Origin: Candidatus Dadabacteria bacterium CSP1-2
Lineage (GTDB): Bacteria; Desulfobacterota_D; UBA1144; Nemesobacterales; CSP1-2
Length of the DNA: 45,299 nt
Direction of reading: 5' to 3'
NCBI GenBank assembly: GCA_001443445.1
Contig: LDXN01000018.1
Span: 1 to 45,299, forward strand
A program made the position numbers and the translations under genes. The notes below the pieces were generated by a model, which saw only the letters and a program-made list of their open reading frames with translations, was not told the DNA's origin and made no database searches. Positions 1 to 9,394 of the stretch are shown in pieces. Each line of letters begins with the position of its first letter. Position 1 is the stretch's first letter.

Positions 1-2
1 GT

Positions 3-431
3 GGATGTATGCTTGCCTTAACGTGCGATTATAGAATTATGGTTTCGGAAAAAGCTAAGATATCTTTGAATGAGATAACCTTTGGTTCGACTGTGTTTGC
101 AAGTGCTACATCAATGCTTAGATTTTGGGTCGGTGGAAGGAATGCGGAACTTATTCTCTATAGGGGTGAAATGTATTTGGCAGATGATGCGAAAATGCTA
201 GGATTGGTTGATGAAGTAGTATCAAAGGAGAATCTTTACGAAGCTGCTAGGAAAGTTGCCCAGGATTTTGCTAACAAAGATAGTAATGCATTTCAAAGTA
301 TAAAGATGCTTCTTAGGAAATCGGTAGCGGAGGAAATAAATAAGAGAGAGATAAATTCGATCTTAGAGTTTGTGGAAATATGGTATTCTGAAGGTACACA
401 GGAAATTCTAGAGAAGATAAAGATTTATTGA
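3..431 (+). CDS. Enoyl-CoA hydratase/isomerase (crotonase) family protein, 3' part only
   Basis: The reading frame is open from the window edge, so the gene is 5'-truncated here and its start lies outside. The visible product begins GCMLALTCDYRIM, which matches the crotonase segment that helps form the oxyanion hole and the CDxR motif. It then continues through the usual helical C-terminal half (LGLVDEVV, then AARKVAQDFANKD). Crotonases act on acyl-CoA thioesters by hydration, isomerisation or C-C cleavage. The substrate cannot be told from this half, and the position where one catalytic Glu normally lies reads NEITFGST. The gene ends 68 bp before a convergent gene, with no clear terminator hairpin between them. 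Confidence 0.85.
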   Translation, partial: GCMLALTCDYRIMVSEKAKISLNEITFGSTVFASATSMLRFWVGGRNAELILYRGEMYLADDAKMLGLVDEVVSKENLYEAARKVAQDFANKDSNAFQSIKMLLRKSVAEEINKREINSILEFVEIWYSEGTQEILEKIKIY

Positions 432-499
432 TAAGTCTTTTCCAAAATTCATAGTTATAGTTGAAACCGCAATGCGTTTTGGGCTTGAATGAAGTATGC

Positions 500-1159
500 C
501 TAGTAAACTCTAAAGTCAGTTAACTTAGCCTTCCATATGCGGTGTATGAACCATCCTGCTAAATCAAAAATATTTTTTACCTCATCAATTATTACAGAAT
601 CTGAGGTTGCCACTAACTCTGCCCTTTTTAAAATGTAATCCGGGGAAATAACCGCTTCTGCTATACCACTTAGACTGTACTCTGACATTATTTCATTTAT
701 CATTTTGCATAACTCACCGGAAAGGGATACAGGTCGATCAAAATAAAACTCTATTCTTTCGAGTTCGAGAGAGTTGAGATTTTTTAAAAGCTTATTTAAA
801 ATCTCCTCAGTAAATGGACTTGGTTTATAAGACCGGTGAACGGAGGCTGAATCCCGAACTACTCCATCAGACGCAATAAAGACGAAATTACCTTTTCTGT
901 AGGATTCTATGGTAATGAGTTGATTATATCCATCGACCTTTAATACCTTTCCTCTTACTTGTTTCTCGACTAGGATTTTATTCTTTCTATTTTTAATTTC
1001 ACTTTTGGTAAAAAATCCGCGGTAAAGGACGTTTCGCTCCTCGGTGTTAAGTTGATAGTGGTTTCCGACTATCTCTAAAATGGAGCGAGTAGAATATAGT
1101 CTTCTTTTCAAATAAAGATAATCACGGCTCGCTGCAATAACCTTTTCTTTATTTACCAC
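500..1159 (-). CDS. DUF434 family protein (COG2454-like), function unknown
   Basis: A 219-residue soluble protein. The N-terminal part (about residues 7-50) has the pattern AASRDYLYLKRRLYSTRS followed by ERNVLYRGFF, which I recognise as the DUF434 region. The C-terminal part carries VDGYNQLITIES, FDRPVSLSGEL and VATSDSVIIDE, acidic and serine motifs typical of the same family (DUF434 plus the associated C-terminal domain). No signal peptide or membrane segment is seen. No biochemical role is established for the family, which I associate mainly with archaea and scattered bacteria. It is transcribed divergently from the radical SAM gene at 1252, with about 90 bp between the two starts. Family assignment is from memory of motifs; no function is proposed. 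Confidence 0.7.
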   Translation of the reverse strand: MVNKEKVIAASRDYLYLKRRLYSTRSILEIVGNHYQLNTEERNVLYRGFFTKSEIKNRKNKILVEKQVRGKVLKVDGYNQLITIESYRKGNFVFIASDGVVRDSASVHRSYKPSPFTEEILNKLLKNLNSLELERIEFYFDRPVSLSGELCKMINEIMSEYSLSGIAEAVISPDYILKRAELVATSDSVIIDEVKNIFDLAGWFIHRIWKAKLTDFRVY

Positions 1160-1251
1160 ACTAATATTCTGTATTGTTTAATCCCAAAATCAAAGCTCAC
1201 CTGAGTTGAGAATAGTCTAATGAAATATTATAATTTTTATTAGGAATTTAT

Positions 1252-2259
1252 ATGATAACAAAAATATTTAAAAATAAAGCCCCGGATTATGTTTCAAACC
1301 CTAAATGGATAAATCCTCGTAAGGACTTTGTACCAGCCTATATACGTACGTACGAAACCGACAAGCATATATTAGAAGAAAAGGTAGAACAGGCTCTTCA
1401 GGTACTGCAAAAGTGCGAGGTTTGTCCGCGTAACTGTCATATCAACCGACTTGAGAATAAAACCGCTGTGTGTAGGACCGGCCGTCATGCCTATGTTGCA
1501 AGTGCATTTCCACACTTTGGCGAAGAAGATTGTCTGAGAGGATGGTGTGGTTCTGGGACGATTTTCTTCTCTTTTTGTAATCTGAAATGCGTTTTCTGTC
1601 AGAACTTTGATATATCCTGGGAAGGTAATGGAATGATTCTTATTCCATCCGAACTTGCAAAGGTTATGATTTCTCTTCAAGAAGAGGGTTGTCATAACAT
1701 AAACTTTGTTACCCCGGAGCATGTTGTTCCTCAAATTATGGAGGCAATACCATTGGCTATCGAGATGGGCTTAAGGTTGCCAATTGTATATAACACAAGC
1801 GCCTATGACTCTTCACATTCACTTGAGATTATGGATGGTATCGTTGATATATATATGCCTGATTTTAAGTTCTGGGATAGAAAGCTCTCCTTCTTTTACA
1901 TGGCGGCTGAGGATTATCCGGATGTTGCATGTGCAGCGATAAAGGAGATGCATCGTCAGGTAGGGCCCCTTACATTTGACGAAAATAGCCTAGCACTACG
2001 TGGGGTTCTTGTTCGTCACTTGGTAATGCCAAACCGAGTTGCTGGCACGCGTCAGATTTGTCGTTTCATTGTAAACCAGATATCTAGGGATACATATATA
2101 AACATCATGGATCAATATAGACCGGAGGGCAGGGTTTTAAAGATTCCCGAAAAATATGAAGGTATTAATCGTCCGACTGTCCGCGCCGAATATGAGGAGG
2201 GCTTAAAGATAGCGTGCGAAGAAGGGCTATATCGTTTCGATGTCCGTTGGATGCATTGA
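1252..2259 (+). CDS. Radical SAM protein, PflX/COG1313 type
   Basis: A 335-residue radical SAM protein. The SAM-binding [4Fe-4S] motif is CNLKCVFC (C109, C113, C116). An N-terminal cysteine set (C55, C58, C62, C74 in KCEVCPRNCHINR and AVCRTG) suggests a second metal or cluster site. SGTIFFSFCN, HNINFVTPEH, DIYMPDFKFW, RHLVMPN and YINIMDQYRP are diagnostic of the COG1313 group (PflX homologues related to pyruvate formate-lyase activases). Its substrate is unknown, and no glycyl radical enzyme gene is nearby. An AMMECR1 protein lies about 7 kb away; AMMECR1, MEMO and a radical SAM protein form a known association, but that radical SAM is a different subfamily. The stop is followed by an intergenic palindrome. 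Confidence 0.85.
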   Translation: MITKIFKNKAPDYVSNPKWINPRKDFVPAYIRTYETDKHILEEKVEQALQVLQKCEVCPRNCHINRLENKTAVCRTGRHAYVASAFPHFGEEDCLRGWCGSGTIFFSFCNLKCVFCQNFDISWEGNGMILIPSELAKVMISLQEEGCHNINFVTPEHVVPQIMEAIPLAIEMGLRLPIVYNTSAYDSSHSLEIMDGIVDIYMPDFKFWDRKLSFFYMAAEDYPDVACAAIKEMHRQVGPLTFDENSLALRGVLVRHLVMPNRVAGTRQICRFIVNQISRDTYINIMDQYRPEGRVLKIPEKYEGINRPTVRAEYEEGLKIACEEGLYRFDVRWMH

Positions 2260-2275
2260 TTTCATCAATAGGTCT

Positions 2276-2351
2276 GTCATTGCGAGCGTTAGCGAAGCAA
2301 TCCCCGACAACATCATCAGAGATTGCTTCGTCACTTCGTTCCTCCAATGAC
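2276..2351. repeat. Palindromic intergenic repeat, family A (GTCATTG...CAATGAC)
   Basis: An imperfect inverted repeat. The left arm begins GTCATTGCGAGCG and continues GCGAAGCAATC; the right arm reads GATTGCTTCGTC and ends TCCAATGAC. Related copies lie at 27310-27413 and within 31778-32200. It sits 17 bp after the radical SAM stop codon and could form a transcript-end hairpin, although no T-tract follows. Confidence 0.75.
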
Positions 2352-2477
2352 GAAATTTGTTGTGCATTATCAACTCAGAGAATTGGTATTAGTTCCTAGA
2401 ATTTTAGGGTTGATTGGCCTTAATAGAATCGGTAAACTCAAGTGTGCAGAAAAATATTTTGGAGTAGGGATGAGACA

Positions 2478-2915
2478 ATGGGCTTAAATATGACTCCTCA
2501 GGAGGTAAAGGTCTTCCTGGCTGAACAAAAGGTATGCCGAATGGCTACTGTTGACAAATCCGGAATGCCACATGTTATTCCAATGTGGTATGTAATTTTA
2601 GACGGAGACATCTATGTTGAAACAACTGGGACGACAAAGAAGGTTAGGAATGTAAAATTAACTAAAAAGGCCTCCCTTGTTATTGATGACGGCGATTCTT
2701 TACATGATTTCAGGGGTATCATGATTCAGGGAAACATGGAAGTAATTAATGATAAAGCCCTTTTTAAAAAGTTTAGAGAAGCGTATGCACAGAGGTATTT
2801 CGGTTCGGATGAACATCCGGGGTATAGGTTTTTAACCAGTATTCCAAACCGTGTTCTCCTGAAATTCACACCTGAGAGGTTTTATTCATGGGATTATAGG
2901 AAATTGAAGTTTTAA
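2478..2915 (+). CDS. Pyridoxamine 5'-phosphate oxidase-like (FMN/F420 split-barrel) protein
   Basis: About 145 residues from the ATG at 2478. A longer GTG-started frame exists from 2442, but GGAG at 2461-2464 and the family's normal beginning (MTPQEVKVFLAEQKVCR) favour 2478 or the in-frame ATG at 2490. CRMATVDKSGMPHVIPMWY, TKKVRNVKLTKKASLVIDDG and the terminal SWDYRKL match the PPOX-like split-barrel fold, which binds FMN, F420 or haem derivatives as a dimer. The exact cofactor cannot be read from sequence. A cofC gene 4.3 kb downstream makes an F420-dependent reductase conceivable; FMN is equally possible. Confidence 0.8.
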   Translation: MGLNMTPQEVKVFLAEQKVCRMATVDKSGMPHVIPMWYVILDGDIYVETTGTTKKVRNVKLTKKASLVIDDGDSLHDFRGIMIQGNMEVINDKALFKKFREAYAQRYFGSDEHPGYRFLTSIPNRVLLKFTPERFYSWDYRKLKF

Positions 2916-3066
2916 TAATTTCCCATTAGCCGCTATTTAGTTCGCTCCTATAAAAGTAAGCTATCATTAGGTAAAGGAAATTTATTACTGCCATACATAA
3001 CAGAAATATTTAAAGGTTGTAGTACATTCTAGCTTAAGGTTTTGGGATAGAAGAGAGGTATAAGGA

Positions 3067-3630
3067 ATGATAAAAAAGTGGAACGTCGTTAGGTCTGAAA
3101 ATCTAAATTCATATAAGGTATTTTCGACAAGAAAAGACATAAGCATTTCTCCAATAACTGGAGAGAACCACGATTTTTATGTAGTTGAGGCACCCAATTG
3201 GGTAAATGTGGTTGCAATTACCGCTGATGATCAGATAATATTGATTGAGCAGTATCGTCACGGAACAAGGTCTATAACCCTTGAGATACCAGGCGGAATG
3301 GTTGACCCAGATGAGTCCCCCCTTGAAGCTGCAAGACGGGAACTGCTTGAGGAAACGGGGTACGACTCTGACGAGTGGGTATGCATTGGAAAGATTAATC
3401 CAAACCCAGCCATACAGAACAATGCCTGCTATACGTTTCTTGCAAGCAATGCAAGAAGGGTTCAGATTCCGAGTTTTGAAGGTACTGAGGATATAGGAGT
3501 TTTAGTAAAGCCTGCTACAAATATTACAAATTTAGTAGCAGAAGGCAAAATAACACATGCTCTGGTCGTAGTAGCGTTTTATTGGTACCTTCTATATAAT
3601 CAGCACAACAGAAGAGTCAAGGACAAGTAA
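3067..3630 (+). CDS. Nudix hydrolase, ADP-ribose pyrophosphatase-like
   Basis: A 187-residue Nudix protein. A complete Nudix box (G-x5-E-x7-REUxEExGU) occupies residues 77-99, from GGMVDPDE to RRELLEETGY; it includes the Mg2+-binding glutamates E92, E95 and E96. The upstream segment LIEQYRHGTRSITLEIPGG is typical of ADP-ribose and related nucleotide-sugar pyrophosphatases (NudF/ADPRase group), which hydrolyse NDP-sugars to NMP and sugar phosphate. Substrate choice is inferred from family resemblance. A cytoplasmic stand-alone gene, preceded by AGAGAGGTATAAGGA just before the ATG. Confidence 0.88.
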   Translation: MIKKWNVVRSENLNSYKVFSTRKDISISPITGENHDFYVVEAPNWVNVVAITADDQIILIEQYRHGTRSITLEIPGGMVDPDESPLEAARRELLEETGYDSDEWVCIGKINPNPAIQNNACYTFLASNARRVQIPSFEGTEDIGVLVKPATNITNLVAEGKITHALVVVAFYWYLLYNQHNRRVKDK

Positions 3631-3740
3631 TAGAGCCAATAAGCCCCTCCTTATCCTTATAAAGAGAACTGCTAAGCCATTACCCAAGCTTATATAATAA
3701 TCTTAAATTGACTTGGGAGCGTTGCGGGAAGAGATAACTA

Positions 3741-3953
3741 TTAATTATTATTTAGTTTGACTACCTTGCTCGCCTGAGGGCCCTTAGGACCTTCAACAAC
3801 TTCAAATTCGACAACCTCACCCTCGGAAAGCGCTTTGTAGCCCTTGCCTTGAATAGCACTATAGTGGACGAATACATCCTTTCCTCCACCTTCCTGTTCA
3901 ATAAATCCAAAGCCTTTTGAGCTATTGAACCATTTTACTTTACCCTTTAACAA
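3741..3953 (-). CDS. Cold-shock domain protein (CspA family)
   Basis: A 70-residue single cold-shock domain that binds single-stranded RNA and DNA. RNP1 is KGFGFI (residues 13-18) and RNP2 is VFVHYSAI (27-34); [10 protein letters not shown] and GPQASKV are family hallmarks. A strong Shine-Dalgarno, AGGAGGT (plus-strand 3962-3968), lies 8 nt before the ATG. The predicted 5' leader is only about 25 nt, not the long structured leader of cold-inducible cspA, so this copy may be constitutive or growth-related. It is divergent from groES. Confidence 0.95.
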   Translation of the reverse strand: MLKGKVKWFNSSKGFGFIEQEGGGKDVFVHYSAIQGKGYKALSEGEVVEFEVVEGPKGPQASKVVKLNNN

Positions 3954-3984
3954 ATCGAATTACCTCCTAAAACTTAAAACTGCT

Positions 3985-4015
3985 TTTATATCTCACAGTT
4001 TAAAAGATTTGTCAA
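3985..4015 (-). promoter_or_regulatory. Candidate sigma-70 promoter for the cold-shock gene
   Basis: On the minus strand there is a perfect TTGACA (plus-strand 4010-4015) and TATAAA (3985-3990). The spacer is 19 bp, longer than the optimal 17, so the real -10 may be the overlapping GATATA. Transcription would begin about 25 nt before the start codon. Confidence 0.5.
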
Positions 4016-4084
4016 CATGCTGATTTTTAATTTAAAACCTACGTAAGTAGTAGTACTTAAAACCACTCATGGCAGAGTCAGCAC

Positions 4085-4112
4085 TTGACAAAAATCTTGG
4101 GATGATTATCTT
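4085..4112 (+). promoter_or_regulatory. Candidate sigma-70 promoter of groES-groEL
   Basis: A consensus TTGACA at 4085-4090 is followed after 16 bp by TATCTT at 4107-4112. The predicted start site falls just before or at the left arm of the CIRCE element, the usual arrangement for HrcA repression of a vegetative promoter. Confidence 0.6.
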
Positions 4113-4123
4113 AATGTCCAAGG

Positions 4124-4150
4124 TTAGCACTTTCATAGTCTAAGTGCTAA
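4124..4150 (+). promoter_or_regulatory. CIRCE operator (HrcA-binding inverted repeat)
   Basis: TTAGCACTT, a 9-nt loop, then AAGTGCTAA: a perfect 9-bp inverted repeat with the canonical N9 spacer. It differs from the classical TTAGCACTC/GAGTGCTAA only by a compensated change in the innermost base pair. It lies 37 bp upstream of the groES ATG and overlaps the expected transcription start. HrcA repression relieved by heat is established for this element; hrcA itself is not in the window. Confidence 0.93.
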
Positions 4151-4187
4151 TTTCCGATCAAATCCACAAATTAAGGAGGAAGCTTGA

Positions 4188-4484
4188 ATGAAGGTAAAAC
4201 CGCTCTACGATAGAATACTGGTAAAAAGGCTAAATACCGAAGAGAAAACAAAGGGCGGAATTATAATCCCAGAGACTGCTAAAGAGAAACCGCAAGAGGG
4301 TAAGGTTGTATCCGTTGGGAAAGGAAAGCTCCTTGAAGACGGCTCAACACGGCCTCTCGATGTCAAGGTTGGGGATAGAATTCTATTTAGTAAATATGGA
4401 GGGACCGAGATAAATATAGAAGGTGATGAATATCTTATCCTTCGAGAAGATGAGGTTTTAGCAGTAGTTGAAGGAAAGTCTTAA
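4188..4484 (+). CDS. groES: Co-chaperonin GroES (Cpn10)
   Basis: 98 residues, normal length. It starts [15 protein letters not shown] and contains the mobile loop [18 protein letters not shown] (about residues 18-35) that contacts GroEL, followed by [10 protein letters not shown] and the C-terminal DEVLAVVE strand. A heptameric lid of the GroEL folding chamber in the cytoplasm. AAGGAGGAAGC precedes the ATG. It is the first gene of the groES-groEL operon, 29 bp before groEL, under the CIRCE operator. Confidence 0.98.
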   Translation: MKVKPLYDRILVKRLNTEEKTKGGIIIPETAKEKPQEGKVVSVGKGKLLEDGSTRPLDVKVGDRILFSKYGGTEINIEGDEYLILREDEVLAVVEGKS

Positions 4485-4495
4485 TAATCAAATAA

Positions 4496-6148
<1,653 letters not shown>

Positions 6149-6151
6149 TTC

Positions 6152-6185
6152 AGTAGGGGCACGTCTCAACGCGCCCCTACTTTTT
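6152..6185 (+). terminator. Hairpin terminator between groEL and convergent speB
   Basis: AGTAGGGGC (6152-6160) pairs with GCCCCTACT (6173-6181) across a 12-nt loop and is followed by TTTTT. The stop codon of the convergent ureohydrolase (CTA, 6177-6179) lies inside the right arm, so one hairpin probably ends both transcripts. The GTAGGGGC...GCCCCTAC sequence resembles an interspersed repeat. Confidence 0.8.
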
Positions 6186-7067
6186 ACTGAACTTGTAGCC
6201 GATTGCTTTATATGCTAGTTTTGCAGCTAGGACATCAGGACCTACGATTCCAGATGCGGGCGCAAGCTCCATAATATCAAATCCAATAACCTTTCTTTTT
6301 TTAAACACCGTTTTAATAAGCTCAGTAACGTCATACCAACCTAACCCTCCGGGCTCTGGTGTGCCTGTTGAAGGAACAAAGGATGGATCAAATACATCAA
6401 GATCAACGCTTATATAAACTTGTGGAAGAAGACTAGATATAACCTCATCCATCCATTCTTGATTTTTGCTTTTAAAGATTTCTCTTGCGTGAATGACTTT
6501 TAGATTTTTATTCCCTTTGATAAACTCAGCTTCCTCTTTTGAATAACTTCTTATGCCAACCTCAACTACATTATATCCCTCTTCTAAAACCCTTCTCATA
6601 ACACATGCGTGGTTAAAAGGAGTTCCCTCATATGAATCTCTCAAATCACAGTGTGCATCAAGATTTAAAACCGAGAAATCTTTGAAACGTGTTTTGTGTC
6701 CTTTTATGGCTCCAAGAGTAATCGAATGCTCACCGCCCAAGGTAATTATGAACTTATTTAATCCAAGTAGTTGAGAGCAGGCCTCACTAACTGCGCTTAC
6801 CATATGAGCAGGGTCAACAGAACCGCATTCAAGCTCTGCAAGCGTATGGACTCCACAAGTATAAGGTTCACATCCGAGTTCATCATCGTAAAGCTCCAGG
6901 CATCTTGATGAGTAAATTATAGAAGAGGGTCCCCTTGATGTCCCTCTTCCAAATGATACCGTTCTCTCAAAAGGTACAGGAAGTATAACGACCTTTGATG
7001 TCTCAAATCTTGAGCTGTTTTCATCAAGACCAAGGAAATTAATAGGAATAAAATTCCCTTTAATCAT
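6177..7067 (-). CDS. speB: Agmatinase-type ureohydrolase (SpeB family)
   Basis: 296 residues. The binuclear Mn2+ site motifs are present: GGEHS (residues 111-115), LNLDAHCDLRD (137-143 region) and SVDLDVFDPSFVPSTGTPEP in the C-terminal third. DLRDSYEGTPFNHACVMRR follows the agmatinase pattern more than the arginase or formimidoylglutamase patterns. Agmatinases hydrolyse agmatine to putrescine and urea in polyamine synthesis. No arginine decarboxylase gene is in the window, so the substrate remains inferred. No convincing Shine-Dalgarno is visible before the ATG. It converges on groEL. Confidence 0.88.
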   Translation of the reverse strand: MIKGNFIPINFLGLDENSSRFETSKVVILPVPFERTVSFGRGTSRGPSSIIYSSRCLELYDDELGCEPYTCGVHTLAELECGSVDPAHMVSAVSEACSQLLGLNKFIITLGGEHSITLGAIKGHKTRFKDFSVLNLDAHCDLRDSYEGTPFNHACVMRRVLEEGYNVVEVGIRSYSKEEAEFIKGNKNLKVIHAREIFKSKNQEWMDEVISSLLPQVYISVDLDVFDPSFVPSTGTPEPGGLGWYDVTELIKTVFKKRKVIGFDIMELAPASGIVGPDVLAAKLAYKAIGYKFSKK

Positions 7068-7109
7068 AGGAGGAAGAGTTTAAAGCTAACCTCTTTTTTG
7101 TCAATTTAC

Positions 7110-7195
7110 TCGTGAATCGCGGTTCGTGTATCGTGTATTGAGTCGTTCGACTGAGCTCATGAGGAAGTCACGAATCACGATTCACAAACCACGAA
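7110..7195. repeat. Palindromic intergenic repeat, family B copy 1
   Basis: The arms TCGTGAATCGCGGTTCGTG and CACGAATCACGATTCACAA are imperfect inverted copies. They enclose GTCGTTCGACTGAGCTC, whose reverse complement is found in the copy at 21779-21874. The right arm supplies the last codons and the TGA stop of cofC (7182-7184), so a gene end is written by repeat DNA. Confidence 0.7.
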
Positions 7196-7829
7196 TAAAC
7201 CCGATTCTAATCAATTCTCTGTAAGTGAGTGTTTCACTCTTTTGTGATGCAAAGAATATCAAATCCTCAGGCTCGTCTAAATCAAGTGCGATCCTAGGGA
7301 GCTTATATATTTCGTATGGGATGTTTTTCTTTCTTGCTTCATCAATGTGCTTTCTAAAGCTGTTGTATCCAAATCGAGATGGAATCGCATCAGGAGGTTT
7401 TCTAAGGATTGCGTTTGTTCCGAGTTCATCTCTAGCAGGGACTAGAATAACTGAATGAAGGGGTTTCTCCTTTTCTAGAATAAAATCCACATCCTCTGGT
7501 GTTATAAGTGGAGCGTCCCCAGGGATAACTAGAACTGATTCTGCTCCCATCTCTTTAGAAATTAAAGAAGCCCGGTCTACCGATTCGCTTTCTCCATTTT
7601 GTTTAGTTTCTTTAATTACTTCTATTTCTAAGCTCGCTGCGAGCTTAATAGTATTTTCATCCAAGGTTACAACTAAGATGCGGTCTAATAGTCTTGAGCC
7701 TCTCAGTGCTCTAAGCACGTCCTCTAACATAGCATAGGCGAGATCTGTTCTTTCACCTTGAGAAAGGATTGGAGAAAGTCTCTCCTTTGCTTTTGATAGG
7801 TCCTTTACAGGTACAAGAGCGAATCTCAT
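7182..7829 (-). CDS. cofC: 2-phospho-L-lactate (or phosphoenolpyruvate/3PG) guanylyltransferase CofC
   Basis: 215 residues of the CofC/MobA-like nucleotidyltransferase fold. FALVPVKDLSKAKERL (residues 3-18) is the nucleotide-binding start, VLVIPGDAPLITPEDVD carries the metal-binding Asp, and LVPARDELGTNAILRKPP plus SRFGYNSFRKH are strongly diagnostic of CofC. The enzyme activates a three-carbon phospho-acid with GTP to build the side chain of coenzyme F420. The other F420 genes (cofD/fbiA, cofE/fbiB, cofG/H) are not in this window, so the pathway is implied rather than shown. The final residues and stop lie in a palindromic repeat. Confidence 0.87.
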   Translation of the reverse strand: MRFALVPVKDLSKAKERLSPILSQGERTDLAYAMLEDVLRALRGSRLLDRILVVTLDENTIKLAASLEIEVIKETKQNGESESVDRASLISKEMGAESVLVIPGDAPLITPEDVDFILEKEKPLHSVILVPARDELGTNAILRKPPDAIPSRFGYNSFRKHIDEARKKNIPYEIYKLPRIALDLDEPEDLIFFASQKSETLTYRELIRIGFIRGL

Positions 7830-7913
7830 TCCTAAAAAAATTACAGGGATTTTTTTGTGTTTACTACAAATAATTTCAAGAGGTGATAAGTTCCTGCGAA
7901 TTACACTATTTTC

Positions 7914-7942
7914 TTGATGCGTTAAGCGCCTACTTCTAAAAT
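7914..7942 (+). promoter_or_regulatory. Candidate promoter for pncB
   Basis: TTGATG (7914-7919), a 17-bp spacer, then TAAAAT (7937-7942), about 75 bp before the pncB start. The spacing is optimal and the -10 is near-consensus; position is the only other support. Confidence 0.35.
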
Positions 7943-8016
7943 CACTCTACTATTAGGTTTGATATAAAAATCTCCCTAGGCTAAATTTGTAAGAATCTCT
8001 CCCTCTAATCACGACA

Positions 8017-9393
8017 ATGAATAAAAAGCTTCAGTTTGGATGGGTTGGCGAAGACAACATGGCGCTTCTTACAGACCTCTACGAGTTTACTATGGCTGAT
8101 AGTTATCTAAGGGGCAAAAGAAATGAGGAGGCGACGTTTGATCTTTTTATACGTCATCTTCCAGAGAACAGGTCATTCCTAGTAAGCGCTGGGCTAGAAG
8201 ATATTGTCCATTTCTTAGGTATAATGCGTTTTACAGATGATTCGATTCATTATCTACGAACATTAAATTTGCTCAGTGACGGTTTCCTAAGTTACCTAAA
8301 GAATTTTCGCTTTACAGGCACTGTTTATGCGATCCCCGAGGGAGAGATTTACTTTCCAAATGAGCCGGCTATTGTAGTTACGGCTCCTAGGATAGAAGCG
8401 CAGGTAGTAGAAACATTTCTTTTAAATACCTTTAATTTCCAGTCTCTTATCGCTACAAAGGCTGCAAGGGTTGTGATTGCTGCTGAGGGTCGTCAGGTTG
8501 TGGATTTTTCTCCAAGAAGGGACCACGGGACAGATGCGGCGATGAAGGTAGCACGCTCATCTTACATAGCTGGATGCGTTGGTACATCGAATGTGCTTGC
8601 TGGAAAGGAATTTGGCATCCCTGTTTACGGAACAATGGCTCATTCTTATGTAATGTCTTATAAATCTGAGATCGAGTCTTTTAGAGAATTCGTTCGCGAT
8701 TTTCCTGAAAACTCGGTACTCCTTATTGATACATACGATGTAATAGAAGGTGCCAGGAATGCAATCATTGTTGGAAAGGAGATGGCGAGGAAGGGACAAA
8801 AACTTAGGGGCGTAAGAATAGATTCGGGTGATTTGGCTCGACTTTCTAAGAGGGCTAGACGAATGTTTGATGATGCAGGACTAGGTTATGTAAGGATTAT
8901 GTTAAGTGGTGATCTAAATGAATACCGTATAAAGGAGATAATCCGAAAAGGGGGAAGCGCAGATGTATTTGGTGTGGGAACAGATATGGGGACATCGAGG
9001 GACGCTCCTGCACTCGGCGGTGTATATAAGCTCGTAGAGGACAACCTAGGACCGAGGATGAAATTTTCAAAGGGAAAGGTAACACTTCCAGGAAAGAAAT
9101 CCGTGTTTAGGATCCTTGGAGAAGATGGGAGATTTCGAAAAGACGTGATAACTGAAGAGGGAGGAAAACCTAACTCAAAAGATTACTATCCACTTTTGGT
9201 AAAGGTGATGGAGAACGGAAATATAATCTACGATCCTCCTTCGCTTCCAAAGGTAAGGGATAGATTCTTGGAGAACCTTAAATTGCTTCCTGATGATTTA
9301 AAAAACATAGATGAGGTACACAAATATAAAGTTGAAATTAGCCATTCGTTGAAGAGTATTATTAAAGGGATCAGGTCAAAGATTATGAGTTGA
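8017..9393 (+). CDS. pncB: Nicotinate phosphoribosyltransferase
   Basis: 458 residues. [17 protein letters not shown] (from residue 15) is the characteristic N-terminus of the NAPRTase family, and an alternative start at that Met (8059) is possible. [21 protein letters not shown] (with the conserved catalytic His, H209), [16 protein letters not shown] and [10 protein letters not shown] follow in order. The enzyme converts nicotinate and PRPP to nicotinate mononucleotide in the Preiss-Handler NAD salvage route. Length and motifs fit the longer bacterial/eukaryotic-type NAPRT. It ends convergently with the AMMECR1 gene; the two stop codons are nearly adjacent. Confidence 0.95.
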   Translation: MNKKLQFGWVGEDNMALLTDLYEFTMADSYLRGKRNEEATFDLFIRHLPENRSFLVSAGLEDIVHFLGIMRFTDDSIHYLRTLNLLSDGFLSYLKNFRFTGTVYAIPEGEIYFPNEPAIVVTAPRIEAQVVETFLLNTFNFQSLIATKAARVVIAAEGRQVVDFSPRRDHGTDAAMKVARSSYIAGCVGTSNVLAGKEFGIPVYGTMAHSYVMSYKSEIESFREFVRDFPENSVLLIDTYDVIEGARNAIIVGKEMARKGQKLRGVRIDSGDLARLSKRARRMFDDAGLGYVRIMLSGDLNEYRIKEIIRKGGSADVFGVGTDMGTSRDAPALGGVYKLVEDNLGPRMKFSKGKVTLPGKKSVFRILGEDGRFRKDVITEEGGKPNSKDYYPLLVKVMENGNIIYDPPSLPKVRDRFLENLKLLPDDLKNIDEVHKYKVEISHSLKSIIKGIRSKIMS

Positions 9394-9394
9394 T

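Noticed and set aside
2165-2399. Short frames on both strands at the end of the radical SAM gene
   Set aside because: They overlap the coding end and the family A palindrome; such palindromes commonly create open frames on both strands.
3954-4010. A long cold-shock leader (cold box) for the csp gene
   Set aside because: A good promoter lies so close that the leader would be only about 25 nt.
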